A stretch of 64,000 nt of DNA from Asanoa sp040676615 (GCF_040676615.1 NZ_JBFAPI010000001.1:620001-684000), one strand, 5' to 3'. Shown: positions 15,743 to 24,105, counted from the first letter of the stretch. The notes: generated from the sequence alone by a model not told the origin. Program-made: numbers and translations.

Positions 15743-17256
15743 CGGTACGTCGGATCATGGGCACCGAAGTCGAATACGGGATCTCGGTGCCGGGCCAACC
15801 CGGTGCCAACCCGATGGTGACGTCGTCGCAGGTCGTCAATGCCTACGGGGCCCGCCCGGAGCTGACCCGCGGTGGTCGGGCGCGCTGGGACTACGAAGAG
15901 GAATCGCCGCTGCGCGACGCGCGGGGCTTCACCTACTCGGGCGCCGCCTACGATCCGGCGGAGGCACTGGCCGACGAGGATCTCGGGCTCGCCAACGTCA
16001 TTCTGACCAACGGCGCCCGGCTCTACGTCGACCACGCGCACCCCGAATACTCCACGCCCGAGGTGACCAACCCGATGGACGTGGTCCGTTGGGACAAGGC
16101 CGGCGAGCGGGTGATGGCCGAGGCGTCCCGGCGGGCGGCGACGATCCCGGGCACCCACCCGATCCACCTCTACAAGCACAACACCGACAACAAGGGTGCG
16201 AGCTACGGCGCCCACGAAAACTATCTGATGCGCCGGCAGACCCCGTTCGCCGACATCGTCGCCTACCTGACGCCGTTCTTCGTGACCCGCCAGGTGTTCA
16301 CCGGCGCCGGCCGCGTCGGCATCGGGCAGGACGGTTCGCAGCCGGGCTACCAGCTCACCCAGCGCGCCGACTTCTTCGAGGTCGAGGTCGGTCTGGAGAC
16401 GACGCTCAAGCGGCCGATCATCAACACCCGTGACGAGCCGCACTCCGACGCCGACAAATACCGCCGGCTGCACGTCATCATCGGTGACGCCAACCTGTCG
16501 GAGATCTCGACCTTCCTCAAGGTCGGCACCACCTCGCTGGTGCTGACGATGATCGAGGAGAAGGTGCTCACACCCGATCTCGGCATCGCCGACCCGGTGG
16601 CCGAGCTCAAAGAGGTCAGCCACGACACGACGCTGACGCACCGGATGCGGTTGCGCGACGGCCGCCGGCTGACGGCGCTCGACCTCCAGTGGGCCTACTT
16701 CGAGCGGGCCAAGGCGTTCGTCGACGACCGTTACGGCAACGACGCCGACGCCGACACCGTGCAGGTGCTCGACCACTGGGAGGGCATCCTCGACAAGCTC
16801 GGCCGCGACCCGATGTCGTGTCAGGACGAACTCGACTGGGTGGCCAAGCTGCGCCTGCTCGAGGGCTACCGCGAGCGCGAGAAGCTCGCCTGGGCCTCGC
16901 CCAAGCTCCAGCTCATCGACCTGCAATACAGCGACGTGCGCCCGGAGAAGGGCCTCTACCACCGGCTGGTCGCCCGCGGCTCGATGAAGACGCTGCTGAC
17001 CGACGAGCAGACCCGCTCGGCGATGGTCGAGCCGCCGGAGGACACCCGCGCCTACTTCCGCGGCCGCTGCCTCGCCCAATATCCGTCGGAGGTGGTCGCC
17101 GCGTCGTGGGACTCGGTGATCTTCGACGTCGGGCGCGAGTCGCTCGTGCGGGTGCCCATGATGGAGCCCGAGCGCGGCACCAAGAAGCACGTCGGCGCCC
17201 TCTTCGACCGCTGCCCGAGTGCCAAGGACCTCCTCGAAGCCATAACGGGGGGCTAA
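15739..17256 (+). CDS. dop: Pup deamidase/depupylase Dop
   Basis: Converts the C-terminal Gln of Pup to Glu and removes Pup from substrates. It is a homologue of the ligase PafA with a glutamine-synthetase-like ATP site. Visible features: the Mg/ATP Glu motif MGTEVEYG near the start, the Dop-type insertion (WDYEEESPLRDARG, ~50-63), NGARLYVDHAHPEYSTPE with the catalytic Asp at 98, NTDNKGASYGAHENY and RPIINTRDEPH. At 505 residues it has the usual length. The start is GTG 15739. It is followed 173 bp later by pup, whose GGQ end requires this enzyme. Confidence 0.97.
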   Translation: MTVRRIMGTEVEYGISVPGQPGANPMVTSSQVVNAYGARPELTRGGRARWDYEEESPLRDARGFTYSGAAYDPAEALADEDLGLANVILTNGARLYVDHAHPEYSTPEVTNPMDVVRWDKAGERVMAEASRRAATIPGTHPIHLYKHNTDNKGASYGAHENYLMRRQTPFADIVAYLTPFFVTRQVFTGAGRVGIGQDGSQPGYQLTQRADFFEVEVGLETTLKRPIINTRDEPHSDADKYRRLHVIIGDANLSEISTFLKVGTTSLVLTMIEEKVLTPDLGIADPVAELKEVSHDTTLTHRMRLRDGRRLTALDLQWAYFERAKAFVDDRYGNDADADTVQVLDHWEGILDKLGRDPMSCQDELDWVAKLRLLEGYREREKLAWASPKLQLIDLQYSDVRPEKGLYHRLVARGSMKTLLTDEQTRSAMVEPPEDTRAYFRGRCLAQYPSEVVAASWDSVIFDVGRESLVRVPMMEPERGTKKHVGALFDRCPSAKDLLEAITGG

Positions 17257-17429
17257 CCCCAGTTATTTGGTACGCCCCGGCGCGCCGCCGTGCGTACCCC
17301 ATCGGGATCTGGCATTGTCCCCGAACCGTCCGCCGTGCGCGAAACATCGCGCGCGGCGGGCCAGTTTGTCGTACCGGCGAGGTAGGTTTTTCGCAGGGCA
17401 CAGTTGAGGCCTGTTGAGGGAGGGCACGC

Positions 17430-17645
17430 ATGGCAACTCGGGACAGCGGCGGCCAGTCGCAGTCGGGCAAGGCCCGCCGCGATCAGGAGACAGAGGACGT
17501 CACCACCGAGGCCAACCCCGAGGTGGCCGAACGGCAACAGGAGATCACCGAAGACGTCGACGACCTGCTTGACGAGATCGACTCGGTTCTCGAGGAGAAC
17601 GCCGAGGAGTTCGTGAGGGGGTACGTCCAAAAGGGCGGCCAGTAG
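17430..17645 (+). CDS. pup: Prokaryotic ubiquitin-like protein Pup
   Basis: A 71-residue intrinsically disordered protein tag. The N-terminal half is polar. Residues ~35-60 are the acidic helix-forming segment (DDLLDEIDSVLEENAEEF) that binds the ARC coiled coil. The protein ends GYVQKGGQ, so Dop must deamidate Gln71 to Glu before PafA can ligate it to lysines. The ATG follows a GGGAGGG site. A TAGGTT hexamer at 17383-17388 could be its own -10 element; the GC-rich stretch after the stop (17661-17695) can form an imperfect hairpin before prcB. Confidence 0.97.
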   Translation: MATRDSGGQSQSGKARRDQETEDVTTEANPEVAERQQEITEDVDDLLDEIDSVLEENAEEFVRGYVQKGGQ

Positions 17646-17751
17646 GCTTTAGTCCGGTTTGGTGCGGCGCGGCGGGTCTCTCCCGCGGCGCCGTAACCAT
17701 TGCGGTCAGGGGCGTATGGCGCGCATCGTCGCGTCTACGCCGCGCCCAAGA

Positions 17752-17803
17752 TAGTCTGCTCCAGCGCCGCTCGATCGCGGCGCCTACATCTGAAAGGGAC
17801 CAC
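17752..17803 (+). promoter_or_regulatory. Probable prcBA promoter and hairpin leader
   Basis: A TAGTCT hexamer at 17752-17757 precedes a leader of about 40 bases. The leader holds a 7-bp stem (17764-17770 with 17777-17783, six-base loop) and then GAAAGGGA, the ribosome-binding site for the GTG at 17804. This suggests prcBA can be transcribed apart from pup. Confidence 0.4.
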
Positions 17804-18643
17804 GTGGCAACGGGATTCGATCCTTCCGGGCGCCTACCCGACGTGTTCACCAACGCGGGCACCTCGTCGTTCACGCAGTTCCTGAGCCAGGTTGCGCCCG
17901 AGCTGATGCCCGGCCGCCGGCCCCTGCCGCCCGGCACCGCCGCCGAGCTCGCTCCCCACGCGACCACGATCGTGGCGATCGCCGCGAGCGACGGCGTGGT
18001 GATGGCCGGCGACCGCCGCGCCACGATGGGCAACCTGATCGCCAGCCGTGACATCGAGAAGGTCCACCCCGCCGACGAATACTCGCTGGTCGGCATCGCC
18101 GGCACCGCGGGCATCGGCATCGAGCTCATGCGCCTGTTCCAGGTCGAGCTCGAGCACTACGAGAAGATCGAGGGCGCGATGCTCTCGCTCGACGGCAAGG
18201 CCAACCGGCTGGCCGCGATGATCCGCGGCAACCTCGGCGCCGCGATGCAGGGCCTCGCGGTGGTGCCGCTGTTCGCCGGCTACGACCTGTCGGCGAAAGA
18301 CCCGGCCAAGGCCGGCCGCATCTTCAGCTACGACGTCACCGGCGGCCCTTACGAGGAGCGCGGCTACGACGCGATCGGCTCCGGCTCGATCTTCGCCAAC
18401 TCGGCCCTCAAGAAGCGCTTCCGGGCGGGCCTCAGCGTCGCCGACGCGACCCGGCTCGCGGTCGAGGCCCTCTACGACGCGGCCGACGACGACACCGCCA
18501 CCGGCGGCCCCGACCTGACCCGCCGGATCTTCCCGGTGGTGATGACGGCGACGGCCGAGGGCACCCACCGGCTGACCGACGAGGAGACCTCCGCGATCGC
18601 CAACGCGGTGGTCACCGCCCGCATGGAAAACCCGGGCGGCTGA
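17804..18643 (+). CDS. prcB: 20S proteasome beta subunit PrcB
   Basis: Catalytic subunit of the proteasome core. A propeptide of 53 residues ends ...APHA, and self-cleavage would expose Thr54 as the nucleophile (TTIVAIAASDGVV). Conserved beta-subunit elements follow: GDRRAT, the Lys in DIEKVH, and the GSGS stretch with Asp in the 190s. At 279 residues it matches the family. It starts at GTG 17804 and is followed 53 bp later by prcA. Confidence 0.97.
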   Translation: MATGFDPSGRLPDVFTNAGTSSFTQFLSQVAPELMPGRRPLPPGTAAELAPHATTIVAIAASDGVVMAGDRRATMGNLIASRDIEKVHPADEYSLVGIAGTAGIGIELMRLFQVELEHYEKIEGAMLSLDGKANRLAAMIRGNLGAAMQGLAVVPLFAGYDLSAKDPAKAGRIFSYDVTGGPYEERGYDAIGSGSIFANSALKKRFRAGLSVADATRLAVEALYDAADDDTATGGPDLTRRIFPVVMTATAEGTHRLTDEETSAIANAVVTARMENPGG

Positions 18644-18696
18644 GACCCGATGGCTGATCTGTTGTCCGACCTCGACCACCGCTAGGAGCCGCCGCC

Positions 18697-19551
18697 GTGG
18701 CGATGCAGTTCTACACCAACATCGACCAGATCATGCGGGACCGCTCGGAGCTGGCCCGCAAGGGCATCTCCCGCGGCCGCAGCGCGGTAGCCCTGACCTA
18801 CACCGGCGGCGTCCTGTTCGTCGCGGAAAACCTGTCGAGCTCGCTGCACAAGATCAGCGAGATCTACGACCGCATCGGCTTCGCGGCCGTCGGCCGCTAC
18901 AACGAGTTCGAAAACCTTCGCCGCGCCGGCGTCCGCATGGCCGACCTCAACGGCCTGAGCTACGACCGCCGCGACGTGACGGGCCTGGCGCTGGCCAACG
19001 CCTACGCGCAGACGCTGGGCGCCATATTCAGCGACCAGCAGAAGCCGTTCGAGGTCGAGATCTGCGTGGCCGAGGTCGGCCTCACCCCGGCCGACGACCA
19101 GATCTACCGCCTGGCCTACGACGGCTCGGTCAACGACGAGCCCGGCTTCATGGCCATGGGCGGCCAGGCCGAGGCCATCGCCAACGTCCTCAAGGGCGCA
19201 CACCAGTCCGACATGTCGCTGGCCGACGCCGTCAAGCTCGCGGTGCGCGCGCTGAGCAGCGTAGGCGGCGACGGCGGCGCCGCCCGCACCATCGCGGCCA
19301 ACCAACTCGAGGTAGCCATCCTCGACCGCGCCCGCCGTGGCCGCACCTTCCGCCGCCTGACCGGCACGGTGCTGACCGACCTCCTGAACGGCAACGGCGG
19401 CGGCGCCGCCGCTCCGTCGCCCTCCAAACCGTCCGGCAACGGCGGCGAGTCGGGCGACGACAAGGCCGCGGAAGGCACGGAGAACGCCAAGCCTCCGGCC
19501 AAGGGGCCGGACAAGCCGACCTCGTCGGCGGGTTCTGCCGACCTGGAGTAG
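18697..19551 (+). CDS. prcA: 20S proteasome alpha subunit PrcA
   Basis: Forms the outer rings of the core, the gate and the docking sites for ARC. N-terminal gating segment (AMQFYTNIDQIMRDRSELARKG), then the typical VALTYTGGVLFVAEN, YDRIGFAAVGRYNEFENLR and YDRRDVTG. Residues after about 235 are a disordered Gly/Ser/Lys/Pro-rich tail. It starts at GTG 18697 or ATG 18703. No further gene follows for 960 bp, so prcA ends this transcription unit. Confidence 0.96.
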   Translation: MAMQFYTNIDQIMRDRSELARKGISRGRSAVALTYTGGVLFVAENLSSSLHKISEIYDRIGFAAVGRYNEFENLRRAGVRMADLNGLSYDRRDVTGLALANAYAQTLGAIFSDQQKPFEVEICVAEVGLTPADDQIYRLAYDGSVNDEPGFMAMGGQAEAIANVLKGAHQSDMSLADAVKLAVRALSSVGGDGGAARTIAANQLEVAILDRARRGRTFRRLTGTVLTDLLNGNGGGAAAPSPSKPSGNGGESGDDKAAEGTENAKPPAKGPDKPTSSAGSADLE

Positions 19552-19772
19552 CGGGCGGGGTTGGTCTAGCGCCTCGCTTCACCCCCCGGGCCGCCGGCTG
19601 CGGGGTGGGCATGGGGTGGGTCGTGCGTGCGGGCGGAGTTGCCGGCTCGCGGAGCGTGGGTGGCGGCTTAGGTTGCCGGTCTTTCGCTTCGTCGCGCCGC
19701 TGCCGGTCCGTCGTGGGTTGGCTCGGCGTTGCTGCCGCCGCTACTGCGGGCGGGCGATGCGTTGGAGCTTGC

Positions 19773-20028
19773 GCGGCGTGCAGTGGTGCGTTCCGTCGCG
19801 CGCGGCGATCGTTGACCTTGCGAGCGGTGCCGCTGCTGCTGGCGGCTTGCGGGGCATGAGCCTGCGGCGTGCAATGGTCCGTTCCGTCACCCGCCGCGAC
19901 CGCTGACCTTAGTGCCGCTGTCGGGTGCCGGTGCCGGGTGCCGGGTGCCGGGTGCCGGGTGCCGGGTGCCGCTGGCAGCTTCCGCGGCGTGCAGTGTCCG
20001 TCAGCCGCCGCGACAGCGGCCCTGGCAA
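19773..20028. repeat. Three degenerate ~45-bp direct repeats
   Basis: Copies at about 19773-19819, 19864-19910 and 19984-20028. Each starts GCGGCGTGCA and contains a CCGTC core followed by CGCCGCGA-like sequence. The first two both end TGACCTT. Spacing is 91 and 120 bp. This suggests a decayed longer tandem duplication. Confidence 0.65.
19922..19969. repeat. 7-bp tandem repeat (CGGGTGC)
   Basis: Seven contiguous units, six of 7 bp and one of 6 bp. It is a simple-sequence tract prone to slippage and lies in the gene-free region. Confidence 0.85.
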
Positions 20029-20292
20029 GCGCTGCCCGCCCCTTGCCCGCGTCACCGTCGTGGCTGCCCGCCGCGGCGGCGGTGGCTGCAGGGCATCGTG
20101 GCAGGCCCCCATGGTTTCACTGCTGGTCCCGTGCCGGCTGGGCCGCCTCCGTCTCGACAGCGGCCGTCATCCTAGGATGCTCAGGGCGTGTTGCCCGCCC
20201 GGCAGCAGCGAATGTGCCGGCCCGGGAGGCGGTCCTGAGCCGGTCGGTCGCCCGTAGCCGCTTTCGGCTGCCGATGAGCCGCTGGCAGGCCA

Positions 20293-20388
20293 CACCGGGC
20301 GGCGGCCACACCGGGCGGCGGCCGCACCGGGCGGCGGCCGCACCGGGCGGCGGCCACATCGGGCGGCGGCCACACCGGGCGGCGGCCA
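20293..20388. repeat. 16-bp tandem repeat, six copies
   Basis: Units start at 20293, 20309, 20325, 20341, 20357 and 20373, with consensus CACCGGGCGGCGGCCR. Only the last base and one internal T vary. The units are contiguous with no spacers, so this is a minisatellite-like array, not CRISPR. Confidence 0.92.
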
Positions 20389-20467
20389 CGGCTGGGGCAC
20401 CCTGGCCGCGAGCGAGCCACCCGGACGCCACGGACGGTCGGAACCGCGGGCCGGCGCCGGGGCCTGC

Positions 20468-20509
20468 CTCGTGGATCATGCCGACCATCGGCCGGGCCTG
20501 ATCCACGAG
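20468..20509. terminator. Inverted repeat downstream of the flavoprotein gene
   Basis: Perfect 11-bp arms CTCGTGGATCA (20468-20478) and its complement (20499-20509), separated by 20 bases, 7 bp beyond the stop of the minus-strand flavoprotein gene. It could be a terminator; the long loop and symmetric GATC core also allow a protein-binding site. Confidence 0.5.
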
Positions 20510-20516
20510 ACGAGCC

Positions 20517-21842
20517 CTAGCGGGATGGGAGCTGCTCGTAGAGCGCCGTCAATGCCGCGCCGTAGATCTCGGAGAACGTGGGGAAGGGCTGGATCGTGTC
20601 GCGCAGGATGTCGAGGGGGATCTGGGCCCGGATCGCCAGCGTCGCCTGCTGTAGCCACTCGGCCGCCTCCGGGCCCACGCCGTACGCGCCCGTCAGCGTG
20701 GTGCCGTTGCTCAGCAGGGTGAGGAAGCCGTTGGACTCCGCGTACTTCTCCGTGTAGGTCGCGGTCTTGGCCACCTCCGACAGCTTCGCCGTCGCCGTGA
20801 ACTCGGCCTCTGACGCGCCTACCGCGCCCACCGCCGGGTCGGTGTAGACCACCCGCGGCACCGCGGTGTAGTTGGCCTCTCGGGGGTCGCCCAGGATGTT
20901 GGCCGCCACCACGTCGCCCTGGTACTTGCCTACGTGGGTCAACGGCCATAGGCCGGTCACGTCGCCGATCGCCCAGACGCGGTCGGCCACCCGCAGGTGT
21001 TCGTCCACCGGGATGCCGTGTTCGTCCGCGGTCACGCCGATCGTTTCCAGGCCGATGTCGCGCACCCGTGGGCGGCGGCCGGTCGCCACCAGCAGGCGGT
21101 CGCCGCGCAGTTCCTTGCCGTCGGCCAGGGTCAGGACGTAGTCGTCGCCGTCCATGCGGGCCGCGGTCGCGTGTGGGCCGGGCACCAGTTCGACGCCGTC
21201 GCGGCGGAGGATCTCGGCCATCGCCTCGCCCAGCGGGCCGGGCTCGCGTGCGAGCAACCGGCCGTTGAGGACGACCTCGCCGCCCATCCGGCGGACCACC
21301 TGGGCCATCTCGGCGCCCACCGGGCCGCCGCCGAGGACGATGAGGCGGCGTGGGACCTCTTTCATGCCCGTCGCCTCGCGGTTGGTCCAGACGCCGGGAA
21401 GGTCGGCCAGGCCGGGGATGGGCGGCTTGAAGGCGTACGCGCCGGTGGCCACGACCACGTGCCGGGCCGTGTGGCGGGTGCCGGCCACCTCGACCGCGCC
21501 CGTGCCGGCCAGCTTGCCGCTGCCGCGGAGCAGGGTGATTCCCTTGGTGTCGAGCCAGCGGGTGGCGCCCGTGTCGTCGTAGTCGGAGACCATGAAGTCG
21601 CGGTAGGACAGCGCCGTCGCCACGTCGATCGTCGCGGTCGCGCCGGCGTCGCGGGCGGCCTGCACGGCCTCGCCGGGGCGCAGGAGCGTCTTCGACGGGA
21701 TGCAGGCCCAGTAGGAGCATTCGCCGCCGACGAGCTCGCGTTCGACCAGGGCCACCCGCAGGCCGCCGTCAGCCAGGGCGCCCGCACAGTGCTCACCCGG
21801 GGAGCCGGCGCCGATGACGATCACGTCGAAGTCTTCGGTCAT
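20517..21842 (-). CDS. FAD/NAD(P) disulfide oxidoreductase family protein (Lpd/MerA-like)
   Basis: Flavoprotein of 441 residues. FAD-binding VIVIGAGSPGEHCA at the start, redox pair GGECSYWACIPSKTLL (C-x4-C), NAD(P)-binding VLGGGPVGAEMAQ, a second FAD motif WAIGDVTG, and a C-terminal dimerisation domain. The C-terminal motif that normally carries the catalytic His (HPTxSE) reads PFPTFSE, so the acid-base His is missing. It may therefore not be a classical lipoamide or mycothione reductase. The ATG at 21842 is chosen because the Rossmann fold begins at once; an ATG at 21860 also exists. It is divergent from an AhpC-like redoxin, which could be its partner. Confidence 0.9.
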   Translation of the reverse strand: MTEDFDVIVIGAGSPGEHCAGALADGGLRVALVERELVGGECSYWACIPSKTLLRPGEAVQAARDAGATATIDVATALSYRDFMVSDYDDTGATRWLDTKGITLLRGSGKLAGTGAVEVAGTRHTARHVVVATGAYAFKPPIPGLADLPGVWTNREATGMKEVPRRLIVLGGGPVGAEMAQVVRRMGGEVVLNGRLLAREPGPLGEAMAEILRRDGVELVPGPHATAARMDGDDYVLTLADGKELRGDRLLVATGRRPRVRDIGLETIGVTADEHGIPVDEHLRVADRVWAIGDVTGLWPLTHVGKYQGDVVAANILGDPREANYTAVPRVVYTDPAVGAVGASEAEFTATAKLSEVAKTATYTEKYAESNGFLTLLSNGTTLTGAYGVGPEAAEWLQQATLAIRAQIPLDILRDTIQPFPTFSEIYGAALTALYEQLPSR

Positions 21843-21972
21843 CCCAGCAGTCTCCTCCATAGACCGCGACGAGCGGGCGGCCACGCCGGGGGCGACCGGG
21901 CCGGGACCCCGGAGACAGCCCGGTCGGGCCGTCTCCATGCGGGGTGCGGTCGTGGTCTGCGAGAGTTTCGTC

Positions 21973-22557
21973 ATGCGTAGTGACATCATCCCGGGCGGCG
22001 TGTTCCCCGACTACGCGTTGCCTGACCACACCGAGACTGTGCGGTCGCTGAGCGAGCTGCAGGGTGACGATCCGATGATCCTCACGCTGGCCCGCGGGCA
22101 TTTCTGCCCGAAGGAGCACCAGCAGCACCTCGACCTGGCCTCGTTCCAGTCGAAGATCGCCGTGGCCTACACCCAGGTCGCCACCATCGCCACCGACGAG
22201 CACCACGTGCTGCAGGAGTTCCGGGCGTCGGTGGGCGCGCAGTGGACCTTCCTGTCGGACCCGGGGCGCACGGTGCAGCAGGACCTCGACATCAAGGAAT
22301 ACACCGACCCCGAGCACGACCCGATGATTCCGCACACCCTGGTGCTCAAGCCGGGGCTGATCGTCCACAGTGTCTACAACGGCTACTGGTTCTGGGGGCG
22401 GCCGTCGCTCGACGACCTCTGGCGCGACCTGCGCGCCGCGACCCGCGACATCCGGCCCGACTGGGACCTGAGCACGCCCGGCCTGCGCGAGGCATGGGAC
22501 GCGGGGGACTGGTCCCGGTTCCACGGCTACGACCGCCGACCGAAACCGAACGACTAG
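21973..22557 (+). CDS. AhpC/TSA-family redoxin (single visible peroxidatic-type Cys)
   Basis: A 194-residue thioredoxin-fold peroxiredoxin-like protein. GGVFPDYALPDHT is the usual opening. The presumed peroxidatic Cys lies in RGHFCPKEHQQH, where a normal peroxiredoxin has a Thr/Ser-x-x-Cys. There is no resolving Cys. FLSDPGRTVQQDLDI and IPHTLVLKPGLIVH match the family. It is divergent from the disulfide oxidoreductase gene, suggesting a redox pair in which the flavoprotein or another thiol recycles the Cys. It starts at ATG 21973. The exact substrate is unknown. Confidence 0.87.
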   Translation: MRSDIIPGGVFPDYALPDHTETVRSLSELQGDDPMILTLARGHFCPKEHQQHLDLASFQSKIAVAYTQVATIATDEHHVLQEFRASVGAQWTFLSDPGRTVQQDLDIKEYTDPEHDPMIPHTLVLKPGLIVHSVYNGYWFWGRPSLDDLWRDLRAATRDIRPDWDLSTPGLREAWDAGDWSRFHGYDRRPKPND

Positions 22558-22558
22558 G

Positions 22559-22609
22559 CCGACACCGGGCCTGAACCGACACCGGGCCTAGACCGACACC
22601 GGGCCTAGA
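22559..22609. repeat. 17-bp tandem repeat, three copies
   Basis: Units at 22559-22575, 22576-22592 and 22593-22609 with consensus CCGACACCGGGCCTRRA. The third copy contains the stop codon of the minus-strand GNAT gene, so part of that gene's 3' end lies in the repeat. Confidence 0.85.
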
Positions 22610-23258
22610 CCGCCCCGAACAGCTCCAGGCAGGGCGCGAGGCCCTCGATCACGACCGGTGGCCGCCGGGTCGCCGCCCAGCGGTCGCGGGTCAGCCGGAG
22701 CCGCTGGGAAACCACCACCGAACCATCGAGAAGGTCGCGGGTGATGCCGTCGTCGGTGTAGCCCAGCTTGCGCGAGACGCCCAGCGGCGCCGGGTTATCG
22801 ACGAACGACGCGGTGGTGGCGTCCGACGCCGACAGGCCCTCGAACGCCAGGTGCAGCACACCGTGCCGCATCGCCGTGCCGATGCCGCCGCCCTGGTGGT
22901 CGAGGCCGAGCCACGACGACGTGGCGACCTCGCGCAACGAGCCGAACGACGACGCCCGCAGGCCCTGCATGCCCACCGGCACCCCGTCGGCGAACACGCC
23001 CAACCCGAGCCACCAGCGCTCCGGCGTCCACTCGCCGCGGCCCGACCAGGACGACTGCACGACCCACCGCGCCCGTTCCGCGGGAGGCAGGTCCGTCCAC
23101 GGCGTCAGGAACGTCCGCGTGCCGGGCTTCTGGATCCCCGCCGCCGCCACGGAAGCCAGCAGCGACAGTTCGGCGTCCGTCGGCAGCCGCAGTTCGACGG
23201 CACCGACCCGGATCCGCAGGCCGAACAGCGGCCAGTGCTCAGCGAGCACGGACCGCAC
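22605..23258 (-). CDS. GNAT N-acetyltransferase (RimJ/RimL-like)
   Basis: A 217-residue acyl-CoA acetyltransferase. Motifs are VELRLPTDAEL at the start, a Trp-rich middle (RWWLGLGVFADGVPVGMQ), the acetyl-CoA loop HQGGGIGTAMRHGVL and a late ASFVDNPAPLGVSRKLGY that is typical of the fold. The start is uncertain: GTG 23258 or 23249, each overlapping rmlD by 10-20 bases, which suggests coupling. It might act on a sugar nucleotide or a ribosomal protein; the operon with rmlB-rmlD is only weak support for the first. Confidence 0.82.
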   Translation of the reverse strand: MRSVLAEHWPLFGLRIRVGAVELRLPTDAELSLLASVAAAGIQKPGTRTFLTPWTDLPPAERARWVVQSSWSGRGEWTPERWWLGLGVFADGVPVGMQGLRASSFGSLREVATSSWLGLDHQGGGIGTAMRHGVLHLAFEGLSASDATTASFVDNPAPLGVSRKLGYTDDGITRDLLDGSVVVSQRLRLTRDRWAATRRPPVVIEGLAPCLELFGAV

Positions 23259-24105
23259 CCGCCGCCACCGCGGCGGAAAGCGACGCCCGCCAGTCCGGGA
23301 GCGGCGACAGACCCGCCGACGACCAACGATCATGACCCAGCACGCTGTACGCCGGCCGCGGCGCCGGCCGCACGAAGGCGGCACTGGTGGTCGGCCGGAT
23401 CCGGGCCGGGTCGAGACCGGACAGCTCGAACACCGCCCGGGCGAAGCCGAACCAGGTCGTCTCGCCGGATGCCGTGCCGTGGTAGATGCCCGCCGGCGCC
23501 GAGGTCGCGGAGGCCAGCGCGACCAGCTGCCGGGCCAGCGCCAGCGACCAGGTCGGCTGCCCGCGCTGGTCGTCGACCACGTCGAGCGTCTCCCGCCCGC
23601 CGGCCAGCCGCAGCATCGTCGCCGGGAAGCTGTTGCCGTGCTCCCCGTAGAGCCAGGCCGTGCGGACCACATAGCCCGACGAGGGCAGCAGCGACAGCAC
23701 AGCACGTTCGCCGACCAGCTTGCTGCGCCCGTAGGCGTTGACGGGGGAGGGCACCGCCGACTCCGGATAGGGCGACGACGCGGAGCCCGCCAGCACGTAA
23801 TCGGTGGACACGTGGATCAGCCGCGCGCCGGACGAAGCGCAGGCGGAAGCGAGCGACGAGACCGCGGTGCCGTTCAGCGCGGTCGCCGCGTCCTCCGCGG
23901 TCTCGGCCCCGTCGACGTCGGTCCACGCCGCGGCGTTGATCACCACGTCGTGCCCGGGCACCGCCGACCGCACCGCGGCCGGGTCGGTCAGGTCGAGATC
24001 CGCCCGCCGGGCCGCCGTCACCGTGAACGCCGGCGACGCGGACAGCACCGAGACCAGGTCCGACCCCAGCATGCCGCCGGCGCCGGTGAGCAGGACCTTG
24101 GTCAT
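23239..24105 (-). CDS. rmlD: dTDP-4-dehydrorhamnose reductase
   Basis: Final enzyme of dTDP-L-rhamnose synthesis, reducing dTDP-4-keto-L-rhamnose with NADPH. It is an extended SDR of 288 residues: TGAGGMLG near the start, STDYVLAG, catalytic YGRSK (Tyr125, Lys129) and a C-terminal substrate domain. The ATG overlaps the rmlB stop by ATGA. rmlB-rmlD run opposite to rmlA-rmlC from a shared 47-bp divergent gap. Confidence 0.95.
   Translation of the reverse strand: MTKVLLTGAGGMLGSDLVSVLSASPAFTVTAARRADLDLTDPAAVRSAVPGHDVVINAAAWTDVDGAETAEDAATALNGTAVSSLASACASSGARLIHVSTDYVLAGSASSPYPESAVPSPVNAYGRSKLVGERAVLSLLPSSGYVVRTAWLYGEHGNSFPATMLRLAGGRETLDVVDDQRGQPTWSLALARQLVALASATSAPAGIYHGTASGETTWFGFARAVFELSGLDPARIRPTTSAAFVRPAPRPAYSVLGHDRWSSAGLSPLPDWRASLSAAVAAGAVRAR

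Larger units (their letters stand above)
19552..20516. other. Gene-free, repeat-rich intergenic stretch after prcA
   Basis: 965 bp with no convincing reading frame. It contains three degenerate direct repeats, a 7-bp tandem run, a 16-bp tandem array and a terminal inverted repeat (each listed separately). No transposase fragment, tRNA or integration site was recognised. Confidence 0.7.

Noticed and set aside
17661..17695. Terminator between pup and prcB
   Set aside because: The hairpin is imperfect with central mismatches and no T-run; kept only as a remark under pup.
20293..20388. Possible CRISPR array
   Set aside because: Units are 16 bp and contiguous with no spacers, and no cas gene is in the window.
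19605..20501. Several short frames in the gene-free stretch
   Set aside because: They are made of repeat translations, overlap one another on both strands, and have no domain, ribosome-binding site or leaderless element.
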